DNA from: Verrucomicrobiota bacterium
GTDB taxonomy: Bacteria; Chlamydiota; Chlamydiia; Chlamydiales; SM23-39
Direction: 5' to 3'
Length of the DNA: 64,000 nt
Assembly (NCBI GenBank): GCA_018239895.1
Contig: JAFEGL010000042.1
Location: forward strand, 1-64,000
The notes beneath the pieces were generated by a model. It saw only the letters and a program-made list of their open reading frames with translations. It was not told where the DNA came from and searched no databases. How positions within the stretch are numbered: the first letter of the stretch is position 1; every line of letters starts with the position of its first letter. Positions 9,085 to 18,601 of this stretch are shown piece by piece. The translations under genes and the position numbers were made by a program.

Positions 9085-9588
9085 ATGAATAGCCTGCAAA
9101 ATATTTCAACAGCTGGAGCCGGATTTGAAAATCCAAGTCCTGCCCCCGCTAACTCTTTAAGAATAAGAAAAATGCTACAAAGAACAAGCATTAGTGCTGA
9201 AGAAGAAAAAATGGAAAATCTTATCTCTCAAACGCTACCGCCTGCTAATGGCCGTTCGTATGAAAATCTGAACCGTAAGTTTAGGAATCTGAGTAAAGAA
9301 TTTCGCAACCGTACCGCCGATCCCACAGCCACTTTGTCAGATCAGGTTTCTCGACTCAGTATTGGAGAAAGTGGATATCAACCAACCAAACATCGATTTT
9401 TTCGTCACAAACCATCTGACCCTTATCAGCCGGTTGGACAACAGACCTTGTCCTTAAGAATTCCGCCACCGATTTTCGCTAATCCAATTACACGAAATCC
9501 ATTCAGAGAAGCGCCAAAGCCGGATCCTAATGCCTTCGAAACCAATGGGGATATAAAAACTACTCCCGTTTCTCCTGAATCTCCTTAA
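9085..9588 (+). CDS. Small hypothetical protein, probably disordered
   Basis: The protein has 167 residues from the ATG at 9085, which has AAAAGGGA five bases upstream; an ATG at 9067 would add six residues. It is rich in Pro, Asn, Ser, Arg and Thr with no signal peptide, membrane helix or recognisable domain. The composition resembles the disordered N-termini of chlamydial type III substrates, but that is only an analogy. Its 3' end overlaps the convergent uracil-DNA glycosylase gene by 29 bases. Confidence 0.5.
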   Translation: MNSLQNISTAGAGFENPSPAPANSLRIRKMLQRTSISAEEEKMENLISQTLPPANGRSYENLNRKFRNLSKEFRNRTADPTATLSDQVSRLSIGESGYQPTKHRFFRHKPSDPYQPVGQQTLSLRIPPPIFANPITRNPFREAPKPDPNAFETNGDIKTTPVSPESP

Positions 9589-10231
9589 GAAGAGATTTAA
9601 AGTTCTGGGCGGTCATCTTCCCTGTATTCGTATTTTGGGGACTAGGATGATAGCTGGCGTAGAGTTTTTTATTTTCAAACCAATCATAGCGGGCTCCATG
9701 GGCGAAACGGATGCCCCTGATTGGATATCCACGAGCAGCTGCATCGAATTTTAAAGCATTGAAAGCGATCTGCCCCAAAACCAGTATGGCTTTGAGATTT
9801 TTCAAAAGATCGAATTCCCTATAAAAATATTGGCTGCACTGGCGAATTTCTTTTGGAGTGGGTTTATGCAACGGTGGAACGCACTTGACGGCGGCCGTCA
9901 AATAGCACCCATTGAGCTGCAAGCCATCTTCTACCGATTCGGACAGGGGCTGATTCGCAAGACCCACATCGTAGAGGCATTGAAACAAGAATTTCGCACT
10001 CAAATCGCCAGTAAAAATTCGGCCTGTCCGGTTTCCCCCATGCGGAGAGGGGGCGAGTCCTACTATCAAAAGCCATCCCTTTTCATCGCCGAATCCAGGG
10101 ATCGGTTTTTTCCAATACGTTTGGTCGGCAAAGATGAGTTTCGGCTCCACTCCTTCTCTATATTTGACGAGTCGAGGACAAAGACGGCATGAGACAATTT
10201 CTTGGTTTAAGATTTTAAACGAGTCTTTCAT
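9560..10231 (-). CDS. Uracil-DNA glycosylase, family 5 (UdgB type)
   Basis: The 223-residue enzyme excises uracil (and often other deaminated bases) from DNA. It carries the iron-sulfur cysteines of family 4/5 enzymes (C15-x2-C18, C117 and C132), motif A as G-L-A-P-S-P-H-G-G-N-R-T-G (58-70), which is the family 5 signature, and motif B as H-P-S-P-Q-N-T-N-T-G near residue 195. Its start codon overlaps the aroDE stop by four bases, so the two genes are coupled. A family 4 assignment is less likely because of the HGGNRTGR string. Confidence 0.9.
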   Translation of the reverse strand: MKDSFKILNQEIVSCRLCPRLVKYREGVEPKLIFADQTYWKKPIPGFGDEKGWLLIVGLAPSPHGGNRTGRIFTGDLSAKFLFQCLYDVGLANQPLSESVEDGLQLNGCYLTAAVKCVPPLHKPTPKEIRQCSQYFYREFDLLKNLKAILVLGQIAFNALKFDAAARGYPIRGIRFAHGARYDWFENKKLYASYHPSPQNTNTGKMTAQNFKSLLKEIQEKRE

Positions 10232-11661
10232 CCCTTCTCAAAGACATGTCGTTTTTTCCAGAGAAGCTGCTGCATGTGTCCCTGCTCCACGAACATCTCT
10301 TTTCCGTAGACGCAGCGGCACCCTTTTTCTTTGGCCGCTTGCAAGAGAGGCGGCTCGGCAGGACGATTATTGATCTCCATCACCAAAGACTTCGGCAAAA
10401 TCGCCGTAGTGGGGATGGGAAGCTGCCCCTCAGGGTGGGGCGGAATTGTGCTGACTAAAATATCGTAAGGGTGGGCGCCAATCTCATCGAGGGCAAATGC
10501 CCTGCAGCCAAATTCTTGAGCCATTTTGACTCCTCTCTCTGGCGTCCGGTTGAAAATTGCCACTTCGGCCCCCCGCTGCATCGCTTCGTAGGCAATCGCC
10601 CGGGCCGCGCCGCCGGCTCCCAATACCGCCACCCGTTTCCCCTCGACTTTTCCATGCAATTCGATCGCATTGAGGGCGCCTGAAGCGTCGGTGTTCGTCC
10701 CAAAAGTGTAGGGGCCCTGCACAGTCACCGTATTGACCGCGCCAATTGCTTTCGCCGTCGAGTCGATCTGGCTTAAAAAAGGCAAGATCGCCTCCTTCAG
10801 CGGAATCGTCACACTGAAACCGCCAAACGGCAGCTTAGGGACAAGAGCAAAGAACTTTTCCAGATCGGCCGCTGGCAGCCGCAATTTCACATAGACGGCG
10901 TTGATCCCCTCGTTCTTGAAAATCTCATTGTGAAAAATGTGCCCTTGGCTCCCCTCGATCGGATCGCCCAAAAGGGCAAAAATTTTCGAGCCTTGCGTCA
11001 GATGCCGGATCCGATAGAGATCATTGAGCGTATCCAAATTCAATTGGAAAAGAGGACCCACTTGATCCCGCAGAGAAGTGTAATTGAGCACGTTCCCGAC
11101 AACAGGCCCCATCACCCTCGATGGCTGTCCATACTCCCCCATCGAAAGGCAGCTCAACGGAACTTTAGGGGCCATCTCTTTAGCAAAAACCATCAGCCGC
11201 ATCAGATCGAGCGTCGAGCGGGCCTTCAGCGCGATTTTGTACATCGCAAACGGCTTTTGCTTCATCGACTGCAACAGCCCCTGCAGATCTTCCGGAGTCT
11301 TTTCAAAATCGTGGTGCGATCCGATCAACATGACATTCGGATGGAGCTCGGCCATCTTCGCCGCGAAACTAGGCTCCGTATCGGCCTCGATGTCGGCAAA
11401 AGCAGGTTCTAAATTCAGAGCCTCTTCGAAAAGCTCCAATCTCTCCTCTTCCGAGATCTCTTTCTGTCCCCCTTGCTCCCGTTTCCGAAACGTGAAAATC
11501 GTCGGGACGGAAATTTTCCGATGGATCAAATCGAGCTGCTGCAGAGCCGAGTCATCGAAATGATCCAGCCTTAGCTCGACCACATCGACTTTCGAGTGGA
11601 TCTCCTCAATCTCCTGCAAAACTTCTTCGGCCGACGGCCCTAAAATCACACCTACTAACAT
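10228..11661 (-). CDS. aroDE: Bifunctional 3-dehydroquinate dehydratase / shikimate 5-dehydrogenase
   Basis: This fused enzyme of about 477 residues performs steps three and four of the shikimate pathway. The N-terminal half is a type I dehydroquinase (V-E-L-R-L-D, the G-S-H-H-D histidine motif, and the Schiff-base lysine in M-Y-K-I-A-L-K). The C-terminal half is shikimate dehydrogenase (N-E-I-F-K region, F-S-V-T-I-P-L-K-E catalytic lysine, and the V-L-G-A-G-G-A-A-R NADP loop). The fusion is typical of Chlamydiae. I start it at the ATG at 11661, where the dehydroquinase begins (M-L-V-G-V-I-L); an upstream GTG/ATG-type extension of 23 residues lacks similarity. Confidence 0.93.
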   Translation of the reverse strand: MLVGVILGPSAEEVLQEIEEIHSKVDVVELRLDHFDDSALQQLDLIHRKISVPTIFTFRKREQGGQKEISEEERLELFEEALNLEPAFADIEADTEPSFAAKMAELHPNVMLIGSHHDFEKTPEDLQGLLQSMKQKPFAMYKIALKARSTLDLMRLMVFAKEMAPKVPLSCLSMGEYGQPSRVMGPVVGNVLNYTSLRDQVGPLFQLNLDTLNDLYRIRHLTQGSKIFALLGDPIEGSQGHIFHNEIFKNEGINAVYVKLRLPAADLEKFFALVPKLPFGGFSVTIPLKEAILPFLSQIDSTAKAIGAVNTVTVQGPYTFGTNTDASGALNAIELHGKVEGKRVAVLGAGGAARAIAYEAMQRGAEVAIFNRTPERGVKMAQEFGCRAFALDEIGAHPYDILVSTIPPHPEGQLPIPTTAILPKSLVMEINNRPAEPPLLQAAKEKGCRCVYGKEMFVEQGHMQQLLWKKRHVFEKG

Positions 11662-11771
11662 ACAGCTCAGAATATCCAATATCTCAATAAAAATCTTGCC
11701 TCGAAGAAAGCGGGGCTTCCTAAGCCTCATTTTCGTGGACTCAAAACCTACAATTTTTGATTATTGTTCCC

Positions 11772-12404
11772 ATGAAAATCCTCTTTCTTGCTCTCTTAGT
11801 AGCCACTTCACTTTTCGCTGCCCCGCAGGCTGTCGTTTTTGATTTCGGCGGCGTCATGACTCAGAAAACGAAGCCCGATAAAAAAATGATTGCCTCCTTT
11901 GTCTGCGAAACGCTCCATCTGAGCCGAAAAGAGTACAAGCAGACAAAAAAAGAGTTCCGGATCGATCCCGATTTTTGGTTCAGCTATGCTGAGCAACACA
12001 ACCTGGATCTTCCTGACGACTGGGCTCAGCAGTTCAAATCGGTCGTGAAAAGGTCGATCCAGCCGAATGCCGAGATGTTCCTCTTGGTCGAAGAGCTGAA
12101 GAAGAGCATCCCTGTCCCGCTCCTCTCCAACATCGACGAGAGGCTGGCAAAACTCTTCGAAGAGTTCGGCTTCTATAAATCCTTCTCCCCCTGTCTCCTC
12201 TCCTGGGAACTCGGCGTGGAAAAGCCCAACCCCGCCATCTACCAGCGCCTCCTCGACCGGCTCAATCTCCCCGCCGGCGACGTCGTCTTCATCGACGACA
12301 AGGTAGACAATGTCGAAAAGGCCAAAGAAGCTGGCCTCGACGCGATCCTCTTCAAGTCCCCCCGGCAAATCCGCCAGGAACTCAAGAAAAGGGGCCTTCT
12401 CTAG
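11772..12404 (+). CDS. Exported HAD-superfamily hydrolase
   Basis: The 210-residue protein starts with a signal peptide (M-K-I-L-F-L-A-L-L-V-A... cleaved near F-A-A-P-Q) followed directly by a HAD fold: motif I F-D-F-G-G-V, motif II L-L-S-N-I-D, the lysine in G-V-E-K-P-N-P, and motif IV V-F-I-D-D-K. It belongs with the HAD-IA group that uses D-x-G in motif I. Most such enzymes are cytoplasmic, so the apparent export is unusual. I chose the ATG at 11772; an ATG five codons upstream would put a short leader before the signal peptide. Confidence 0.82.
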   Translation: MKILFLALLVATSLFAAPQAVVFDFGGVMTQKTKPDKKMIASFVCETLHLSRKEYKQTKKEFRIDPDFWFSYAEQHNLDLPDDWAQQFKSVVKRSIQPNAEMFLLVEELKKSIPVPLLSNIDERLAKLFEEFGFYKSFSPCLLSWELGVEKPNPAIYQRLLDRLNLPAGDVVFIDDKVDNVEKAKEAGLDAILFKSPRQIRQELKKRGLL

Positions 12405-12452
12405 CCTGGCAACCATCTCAAAATAAGACACTTAAAACAACGCCATTTATAA

Positions 12453-12481
12453 TTGATTTTAATTAAAAAAATCTATATAAT
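12453..12481 (+). promoter_or_regulatory. Near-consensus sigma-70-type promoter
   Basis: TTGATT at 12453-12458 and TATAAT at 12476-12481 are separated by 17 bases in a very AT-rich stretch. The ATG of the RING-like gene is 32 bases downstream of the -10 hexamer, with AAGG seven bases before it. Three other genes in the window have almost the same promoter. Confidence 0.75.
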
Positions 12482-12513
12482 AGATACGTTTAATATTAAT
12501 TTAAGGTAATAAA

Positions 12514-12801
12514 ATGATTATTAACAATTTCAACTCTGAGCGTCCCATTCCATGCACCGCCTGTGCAAAACCCGTCTTAAAAGGGGTAACCCACGCGAAT
12601 AAGTCGTGCGTTTTTCATAACGCGTGCTTTGGGAAGGTGATCGAATCGCAGTCTGAGTCCTTCTCGCTTACATGTCTTTGCTTATCGCAAATTACAAGGG
12701 ATGCTCGGATTGAAAGGCTCATGAGAGGCGTGCAGCTCGTCCAATTCAGAACTTCATTTGTGGAAAGTTTGCAGGCGACCCGCGCACAGCAAAACGGCTA
12801 G
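12514..12801 (+). CDS. Small cysteine-rich RING-like protein
   Basis: The 95-residue product has a cysteine/histidine spacing of C-x2-C-x14-C-x2-H-x2-C-x15-C-x-C between residues 14 and 56. This resembles a RING or U-box zinc fold with one ligand missing and an atypical last pair. RING-like domains in intracellular bacteria are often effector ubiquitin ligases that recruit host E2 enzymes; that role is inferred from spacing alone. The gene has its own strong promoter and is surrounded by AT-rich DNA. The stop codon falls at the edge of a palindrome. A simple zinc ribbon is the main alternative. Confidence 0.6.
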   Translation: MIINNFNSERPIPCTACAKPVLKGVTHANKSCVFHNACFGKVIESQSESFSLTCLCLSQITRDARIERLMRGVQLVQFRTSFVESLQATRAQQNG

Positions 12802-12894
12802 CATTTTTGCTACCGCCGTTGGCATTTTACATTGGAAAATGACAATTCCAATCGCATTTTTCAAGACTGACCAAGCCGGTAGAAAAATGGCAGG
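12797..12894. repeat. Imperfect palindrome at 3' end of RING-like gene
   Basis: The left arm (CATTTTTGCTACCG...TTGG) starts at the stop codon of the upstream gene and pairs with CCAAGCCGGTAGAAAAATGG ending near 12894. An inner ATTGGAA/TTCCAAT hairpin sits in the loop. It could act as a terminator or be a decayed mobile palindrome. The remaining bases to 12970 hold only a short AGGATA/TATCCT hairpin. Confidence 0.6.
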
Positions 12895-12970
12895 ATATAT
12901 TTTTTATCCTGTTCATACTAATACCGTGTCATAATTTTTCTTCCTATATTTCAAAGAGAACATGCGAGTC

Positions 12971-13969
12971 TTAGATCATCGCCTCATGAATTACTTTCAT
13001 CTGTTTTACGAGTTTGGCGAAGGCTTCTAGGCCAATCGTCTGCTGGGCGTCCGAGTAGGATTTGTCGGGGTCCGGGTGGATCTCGAGCATGATCCCATCC
13101 GCGCCGGCGGCAACCGAGGCTTTGGCCATCGGGGCCACGAGGGAGCGGAGACCAGTTCCGTGGCTCGGATCGGCGAAGACGGGCAGGTGGGTCATCTCGT
13201 GCAAGGCCGGAATGGCGTTCAGATCGAGGGTGTTTCGAGTGTGGGTCTCGAAAGTGCGGATCCCCCTCTCGCAGAGGATCACGTTCGGATTGCCCGCGCT
13301 GAGGATGTACTCGGCCGACATCAGAAGGTCTTGGTAGGTCGCCGAAAATCCCCGCTTAAGGAGGATCGGGTTTTTCACTTTGCCGAGCTCTTTGAGAAGA
13401 GAAAAGTTCTGCATGTTCCGGGTTCCGATTTGCAAGATATCGGCATATTTCGCGGCGAGTTCAATTTGGCTCGCATCCATCACTTCGGTGACGGCGAGAA
13501 GACCGTAGCGATCGGCTGTCTCCCGGAGGATTTTAAGACCTTCTTCACCGAGTCCTTGGAAATCGTAGGGAGAGGTGCGCGGCTTGAACGCTCCGCCCCG
13601 GAGCGCTTGGGCGCCCGATTCGAAAGCGGCCTTAGCTGCGGCCTCCATCTGCTCTCTTGTTTCTATAGAACAGGGGCCGGCGACGATGAAAAGGTTTCCA
13701 TCTCCGATCTTTTTCCCTTTCACTTCGATGATCGTCGGTCCACTTTTTGAGGCTTTACTGACGAGCTTCGATGTGGTGGAAAGAGGCGTGATCGATCGGA
13801 CGTGGGGCAGAGCTGTAAAGAGCTCCTTTTTGACGGTTGAATCGACGCCGTGGACAATCGTAATTCTCCCCTCTTCCTGAACTGCCGTCCGGAAGCCCAT
13901 CTGCTGAAGCCGCTCGAGGAGTTTTTCTTTTTGTTCTGGGGTTGTGTTTTGTTCTAATTCTAGGATCAT
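12971..13969 (-). CDS. aroF: 3-deoxy-7-phosphoheptulonate synthase, type I-beta
   Basis: This 332-residue enzyme makes DAHP, the first step of aromatic amino-acid synthesis. Residues 1-65 form an N-terminal ferredoxin-like domain as in the allosteric Thermotoga-type enzymes. The barrel shows I-V-A-G-P-C-S-I-E near residue 96, [23 protein letters not shown] and D-P-S-H-G-T-G. It is the last gene of the tryptophan operon, its start overlapping the trpA stop by four bases, so DAHP supply is probably controlled with tryptophan synthesis. The gene symbol is by analogy; aroG or aroA(f) are used in other species. Confidence 0.92.
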   Translation of the reverse strand: MILELEQNTTPEQKEKLLERLQQMGFRTAVQEEGRITIVHGVDSTVKKELFTALPHVRSITPLSTTSKLVSKASKSGPTIIEVKGKKIGDGNLFIVAGPCSIETREQMEAAAKAAFESGAQALRGGAFKPRTSPYDFQGLGEEGLKILRETADRYGLLAVTEVMDASQIELAAKYADILQIGTRNMQNFSLLKELGKVKNPILLKRGFSATYQDLLMSAEYILSAGNPNVILCERGIRTFETHTRNTLDLNAIPALHEMTHLPVFADPSHGTGLRSLVAPMAKASVAAGADGIMLEIHPDPDKSYSDAQQTIGLEAFAKLVKQMKVIHEAMI

Positions 13970-14691
13970 AAGGCCTTCATGATTTGAGTGAGGTTTTTTC
14001 CTTCAAAGGCCGCTTGGACAAGATAGGAGCCGACGACGCAGCCGTCGGCAATTTCAAGGACGGCTTTCGCAGAGCGGCTGTCTGCGATGCCGAATCCGAC
14101 GGCGACGGGAAGTCGAGAGGCTTTTTTCACCTCTTCGATCCGGGCGGCGAGATCGTCGGGAAGTTCATTTCTGGCGCCGGTCGTCCCTTTGCGGCAGGCA
14201 TAATAGAGAAAGCCTTTGCCGGCACGGCTCAAGAGTTCGATCCGCTCAACCGGCGTCGAAGGGGCCGCGACGAAGATCGGGTCGAGTCCAACGCGGCGGC
14301 ACAAAGAGGCGTATTCGGCCGCCTCTTCGAGGGGAAGGTCGACGACGAGGACGCCGTCGACTCCCGCCAACTTAGCTTTTTCCAAAAAGCCTTTCAGATC
14401 GCGCTGGATCGGATTGAAGTAGGTAAATAGAATCACTGGAACGGGGCTTTTCAACTCGGCGACGAGTTCGAGGACCGTTTCAGGCGTAGTCCCTGCCTGA
14501 AGCGACCGGTCCATCGCTTTCTGGATCGTGGGTCCGTCGGCAACCGGATCGGAAAACGGGATCCCCACTTCGAGGAGATCTGCGCCGCCTTCAATCAGAG
14601 CTCGCAGGTGATAGAGTGTCGGCCCGTCCCCCGCAGTGAGGTAGGCGATCATCGGTTTTTTGTTAGCAAAGAGCGCTTCGATTCTAGACAT
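13966..14691 (-). CDS. trpA: Tryptophan synthase alpha subunit
   Basis: The 241-residue protein cleaves indole-3-glycerol phosphate to indole, passed to TrpB. It has the catalytic glutamate in [15 protein letters not shown] near residue 42, the aspartate region in V-V-D-L-P, and the phosphate-binding G-F-G-I near residue 195. The length is slightly below the usual 260-270. Its start lies eight bases inside the preceding trpFB gene and its stop overlaps aroF, giving tight translational coupling. Confidence 0.95.
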   Translation of the reverse strand: MSRIEALFANKKPMIAYLTAGDGPTLYHLRALIEGGADLLEVGIPFSDPVADGPTIQKAMDRSLQAGTTPETVLELVAELKSPVPVILFTYFNPIQRDLKGFLEKAKLAGVDGVLVVDLPLEEAAEYASLCRRVGLDPIFVAAPSTPVERIELLSRAGKGFLYYACRKGTTGARNELPDDLAARIEEVKKASRLPVAVGFGIADSRSAKAVLEIADGCVVGSYLVQAAFEGKNLTQIMKAL

Positions 14692-16387
14692 GATTTAACT
14701 CTCTTAAGCGGGGCAGATCTTTGTCTCCGCGGCCCGAAAGGTTGATGAGGATGACGCTCTCTTTGGGGAGCTCTTTTGCAACTCGGATCAGATAGCCGAG
14801 GGCGTGGGAAGATTCGAGCGCGGGGATGATCCCCTCCGTTCGGGAGAGAAGTTTGAACGCGGCGAGCGCCTCTTCGTCGGTGGCGGCCTCGTAGATCGCC
14901 CTCTTTTTTAGGAAGAGGTTGGCGTGCTGCGGCCCGACCGCCGGGTAATCGAGCCCCGCCGAGATCGAGTGGGTCTCCGCGATCTGTCCGTGGGCGTCTT
15001 GGAGAACGTAGGTGTAGCTGCCGTGGAGGACACCGGGACTTCCCCCCTGGAACCTTGCGGCGTGTTGGCCGAGCTCTTGGCCGCTGCCGCCCGCTTCTAC
15101 GCCGATGAGGGCCACTTCCGGGTGGTTTACATAGGCGCTGAAAAGGCCGATTGCGTTCGAGCCTCCGCCAACGCAGGCAATCGCGAAGTCGGGATGGCGT
15201 CCGATCTTTTGGAAAAGCTGCTCTTTCGCCTCTTTTCCGATGACCGATTGGAATTTGGCGACCATGTCGGGGAACGGATGGGGGCCGAGGGCCGAGCCAA
15301 GGCAGTAGTGGGTCGTCTCGTAACTTTCCGCCCAGTCGCGGAGCGCTTCGTTCACTGCATCTTTCAGAGTCGCCGAGCCGTTTTGGACGGCGACGACTTT
15401 CGCGCCTAAAAGGGATATTTTGGCTACGTTGGGAGCTTGTCTTTCGATGTCGGTCTGTCCCATGTAGATCACACATTCGAGGCCGAGCATAGCGCAGGCG
15501 GTCGCCGTTGCGACTCCATGCTGGCCTGCCCCCGTCTCGGCGATGATCCGGGTTTTCCCCATTTTCTTGGCGAGAAGGCACTGGCCGATCGCGTTGTTGA
15601 TTTTGTGGGCGCCGGTGTGGAGGAGATCTTCTCTCTTCAAGAAGACTCGGCCAGCTCCAATCGCTTCGGCAAAGCGGGGCACTTCGGTGAGCGCCGTAGG
15701 CCGGCCCGCATACTCGCGCAAGAGGGAGATGAATTCCTCTTCGAATTTTGGATCGATCGATCTGTAAGCATTTTCTAAATCCTTGAGCGGCGCCGCTAAA
15801 ATTTCGGGGACATACGATCCGCCGAATGAGCCGAATCGGCCTGGCCGGGCGCTCTGGATAAACCGATCGATCTTCTGGAGATCTTTCTCGGCCAAACTCT
15901 TCTCGACGCCTGAGGAGACATCGACGCCATGCGGCCGACTCTCGCCGATTTTTGCCGAAACGTTTTCTGAATTTAATTTCCCTGCGATGAAAAAGCGGAA
16001 TCCCTGCGGTTCGATTTTTTGATTTTCAAACAGGAGAAAGTCCCGATCAGGATGGAGGGAGACGGGAAGAGGTTTCCCGTCGGCGACGTAGATTTTTGTC
16101 ATTGGCAGCAGGTCTGCTGCAGCTCGGGGAACATCTCCATGGAGCTGGACGATCTCGAGCTTGAGCTCTTCGGAGATGTGCAAAATTCGTTCTAGTGTCT
16201 CATCGGCAAAGACGCCGACGACTTGGGCACCGCCTCTTCTGGCTCCATCCGCGATGCGGCGAGCATTTTCAAGGTCGACTTTTCGGGGAGAAAGATCGGA
16301 AAAGAGGAGTCCAATGTAGTCGGCGCCTAGCAGGGCCGTTTCGTAGGCTGTTTCAGGATCTGTGAGTCCGCAAATTTTAATGAGCAT
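14684..16387 (-). CDS. trpFB: Fused phosphoribosylanthranilate isomerase / tryptophan synthase beta
   Basis: One 567-residue frame carries TrpF (residues about 1-178: K-I-C-G-L-T with the catalytic cysteine, V-Q-L-H-G, and G-V-D-V-S-S-G-V-E) followed without a linker by TrpB (about 182-567: F-G-G-S-Y-V-P-E, the PLP lysine in [16 protein letters not shown], and G-G-G-S-N-A-I-G). Active-site residues of both are present. The TrpF part is shorter than stand-alone enzymes of about 200 residues. The start overlaps trpDC by 11 bases. An overlapping frame on the same strand (to 15581) is a shadow. Confidence 0.93.
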   Translation of the reverse strand: MLIKICGLTDPETAYETALLGADYIGLLFSDLSPRKVDLENARRIADGARRGGAQVVGVFADETLERILHISEELKLEIVQLHGDVPRAAADLLPMTKIYVADGKPLPVSLHPDRDFLLFENQKIEPQGFRFFIAGKLNSENVSAKIGESRPHGVDVSSGVEKSLAEKDLQKIDRFIQSARPGRFGSFGGSYVPEILAAPLKDLENAYRSIDPKFEEEFISLLREYAGRPTALTEVPRFAEAIGAGRVFLKREDLLHTGAHKINNAIGQCLLAKKMGKTRIIAETGAGQHGVATATACAMLGLECVIYMGQTDIERQAPNVAKISLLGAKVVAVQNGSATLKDAVNEALRDWAESYETTHYCLGSALGPHPFPDMVAKFQSVIGKEAKEQLFQKIGRHPDFAIACVGGGSNAIGLFSAYVNHPEVALIGVEAGGSGQELGQHAARFQGGSPGVLHGSYTYVLQDAHGQIAETHSISAGLDYPAVGPQHANLFLKKRAIYEAATDEEALAAFKLLSRTEGIIPALESSHALGYLIRVAKELPKESVILINLSGRGDKDLPRLRELNHV

Positions 16388-18035
16388 GGCACCCTCGGAT
16401 GAAGAGTTCAGGATCTTGGCTTCTGGTCAGAGCTTCGCCGACTAAAACGGCGTTGTACCCGAGATCGTAGGCCGCTCGCACCTCTTCCGGAGAGGTAAGC
16501 CCCGACTCGGCGATTTTGATTTTCCCGCTGGGGATTTTCTCGACTAGTTTTTGAAATAGTTCCGGATGCATCGAAAAATCGGCCAAGTTTCTCTGGTTGA
16601 CGCCGATGATCTCGGCTCCCGCTGCAAGGGCGAGCTCCAACTCCTCTTCATTGTGCACTTCGACGAGGGTCTCGAGTCCCAAGATTTTCGCTTGATCGAT
16701 GAACTCTTTGAGCCTCCCTTTCAACAGGGCGGCGATGAGGAGCACCGCGTCGGCTCCGAAATAGAGCGACTCGAAGAGCTGCGCCAGATCGACGATAAAA
16801 TCTTTCCGGAGGATCGGGAGCGGCAGATGGGCCGCCTCTCTCAGATCCTCGACCGATCCTGAAAAAGCCGAATCGGTCAAGATCGAGAGGGCCGATGCGC
16901 CCCCTTTTGCGTAATTTTCCGCCCTTTCGCGAATCGAGCGGATCTCGCCGATCTCCCCTTTTGAGGGAGAGGCCCGTTTGATCTCGGCAATCAGGGCCGA
17001 TTTTTTGAGCGCCTCTTTTAAACTCTTTTTGGGCCGCTCGATCTTCTTCCTTTTTGCGATGTCTCGGAGGATATTTTTCGGAAGGGCCACTCCCTTCGCT
17101 AACGCTTCGCGGGCCTTGATGACTCCTTCTTCCAAAGAAGAGACGGAGCCGTAGAGGAACTGGGCGACAGCGGCATTTAAAATCAGCGTATCTGAAATTC
17201 TCGAAGGAGCGCCCGAGAGAGCTCTTCTTAAAATCTCAGCATTATCTTGAGCGCTGCCCCCTTTCAGATCTTCGAGCGTACAAGGAGCAAGCCCCAACTT
17301 TGCTGGGTCGATTCTGAGAGGAGAAATCCCCTTCTCTTCGACGAGGAGCGCATCGACGGGGCCGATGCAGCTCAACTCATCTAAGCCGTGGCCGTGGAAC
17401 ACAAGCGAGCGGCGAGTTCCCAATCGGTGGAGAGCTTCTGCGATTAAAACGACTAATTTTGTCGAGTAGACGCCGAGTTGCAAGTGTTCGATTCCGGCAG
17501 GATTGAGGAGAGGCCCCAGCAGATTGAATGCACTCGGAATCTTGAGCGAATGGCGCACGCCTCGCACATTTTTCAGCGCCGGATGGTAATCGGGGGCGAA
17601 ACAGAAGGCGAAGTTTTTTTCTGCTAAACTCTTTAAAACATCTTCGTGCAAATCGAACCCGAGTTCTTCTAAAACATCCGCTGAGCCGCTCTTTGAGGAG
17701 ACGGCCCGGTTGCCATGCTTCACGACGGGGACGCCGCAGGCGGCGGCCAGAAGGGCCGAGCCGGTCGAAATGTTGACGGTGCCGGCCCGATCTCCACCAG
17801 TTCCGACGATATCGACTGTCGGAAATGGGAGAGCAACTTTCACAGCCGCTTTTCTCATCGCTTCAACCAAACCAACTAGCTCATCGGCCGTCTCCCCTTT
17901 CGCCTTGAGAAGGGCGAGGAAAGCGCCCGTTTGGACAGGGTCAGCTCCGTTGATCATAGCGGCGCCCGCTGCTTCGCTTTCTTTCAGCGTCAAACTTTCG
18001 CCGGAAATGAGTTTTTCTATGTACGTTTGAAGCAC
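16377..18035 (-). CDS. trpDC: Fused anthranilate phosphoribosyltransferase / indole-3-glycerol-phosphate synthase
   Basis: The 552-residue frame joins TrpD (residues about 1-335: V-G-T-G-G-D near 77, N-I-S-T-G-S, and K-H-G-N-R) to TrpC (about 340-552: [13 protein letters not shown] near 347, L-R-K-D-F, and I-A-E-S-G-L). Both sets of catalytic motifs are intact. Together with trpFB it places four consecutive pathway activities on two polypeptides. The start overlaps trpG by 19 bases. Confidence 0.93.
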   Translation of the reverse strand: MLQTYIEKLISGESLTLKESEAAGAAMINGADPVQTGAFLALLKAKGETADELVGLVEAMRKAAVKVALPFPTVDIVGTGGDRAGTVNISTGSALLAAACGVPVVKHGNRAVSSKSGSADVLEELGFDLHEDVLKSLAEKNFAFCFAPDYHPALKNVRGVRHSLKIPSAFNLLGPLLNPAGIEHLQLGVYSTKLVVLIAEALHRLGTRRSLVFHGHGLDELSCIGPVDALLVEEKGISPLRIDPAKLGLAPCTLEDLKGGSAQDNAEILRRALSGAPSRISDTLILNAAVAQFLYGSVSSLEEGVIKAREALAKGVALPKNILRDIAKRKKIERPKKSLKEALKKSALIAEIKRASPSKGEIGEIRSIRERAENYAKGGASALSILTDSAFSGSVEDLREAAHLPLPILRKDFIVDLAQLFESLYFGADAVLLIAALLKGRLKEFIDQAKILGLETLVEVHNEEELELALAAGAEIIGVNQRNLADFSMHPELFQKLVEKIPSGKIKIAESGLTSPEEVRAAYDLGYNAVLVGEALTRSQDPELFIRGCHAH

Positions 18036-18601
18036 GATGCCCTCTCGATGAAATTTCGGATCAAAATCATCCCTTCGGGAGTCAAGATCGACTCGGGATG
18101 GAATTGCACTCCGTAGACGGGGTGGGTTTTGTGCGACACAGCCATGATGAGTCCCTCGGGCGTCTCAGCTTCGATGATGAGCTCCTCTGGCAAAGATTCT
18201 TTTTCGATCAGGAGTGAATGGTACCTACCCGCCTGAAACGGGAGCGGCATCCCTCTAAATAAATCCTTTCTTCTATGGAAAATGAGGCTCTCTTTTCCGT
18301 GGCGGATCTCTGAGCTGCCGATAACCCGGCCGCCGTAAACGAGGCCGATCGCCTGGTGTCCAAGACAAACGCCCAGAATCGGAATCTTAGGCCCAAACTT
18401 TTTGATCACATCGAGACAGACGCCTGAATCTTCAGGGCGTCCAGGCCCTGGCGACAGGATGATCGCCTCAGGTCCCAATTTCTCTATCTCTTCTATTGTG
18501 ATTTGATCGTTGCGGACCACTTTCACATCGGAGCGGATGACGGCGATCGCCTGGAACAAGTTGTAGGTAAAACTATCGTAGTTGTCGATCAAAAGGATCA
18601 T
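18017..18601 (-). CDS. trpG: Anthranilate synthase component II, glutamine amidotransferase
   Basis: The 194-residue class I amidotransferase supplies ammonia to TrpE. It shows [11 protein letters not shown] at the start, the nucleophile cysteine in G-V-C-L-G-H-Q near residue 79, and H-P-E-S near the end. A pabA role is possible because such subunits may be shared, but the position between trpE and trpDC points to tryptophan synthesis. The start overlaps the trpE stop by four bases. Confidence 0.94.
   Translation of the reverse strand: MILLIDNYDSFTYNLFQAIAVIRSDVKVVRNDQITIEEIEKLGPEAIILSPGPGRPEDSGVCLDVIKKFGPKIPILGVCLGHQAIGLVYGGRVIGSSEIRHGKESLIFHRRKDLFRGMPLPFQAGRYHSLLIEKESLPEELIIEAETPEGLIMAVSHKTHPVYGVQFHPESILTPEGMILIRNFIERASCFKRT

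Noticed and set aside
14649..15581. 310-codon minus-strand Arg/Pro-rich frame
   Set aside because: It overlaps the clearly coding trpFB frame and has the composition of a frame-shifted reading.
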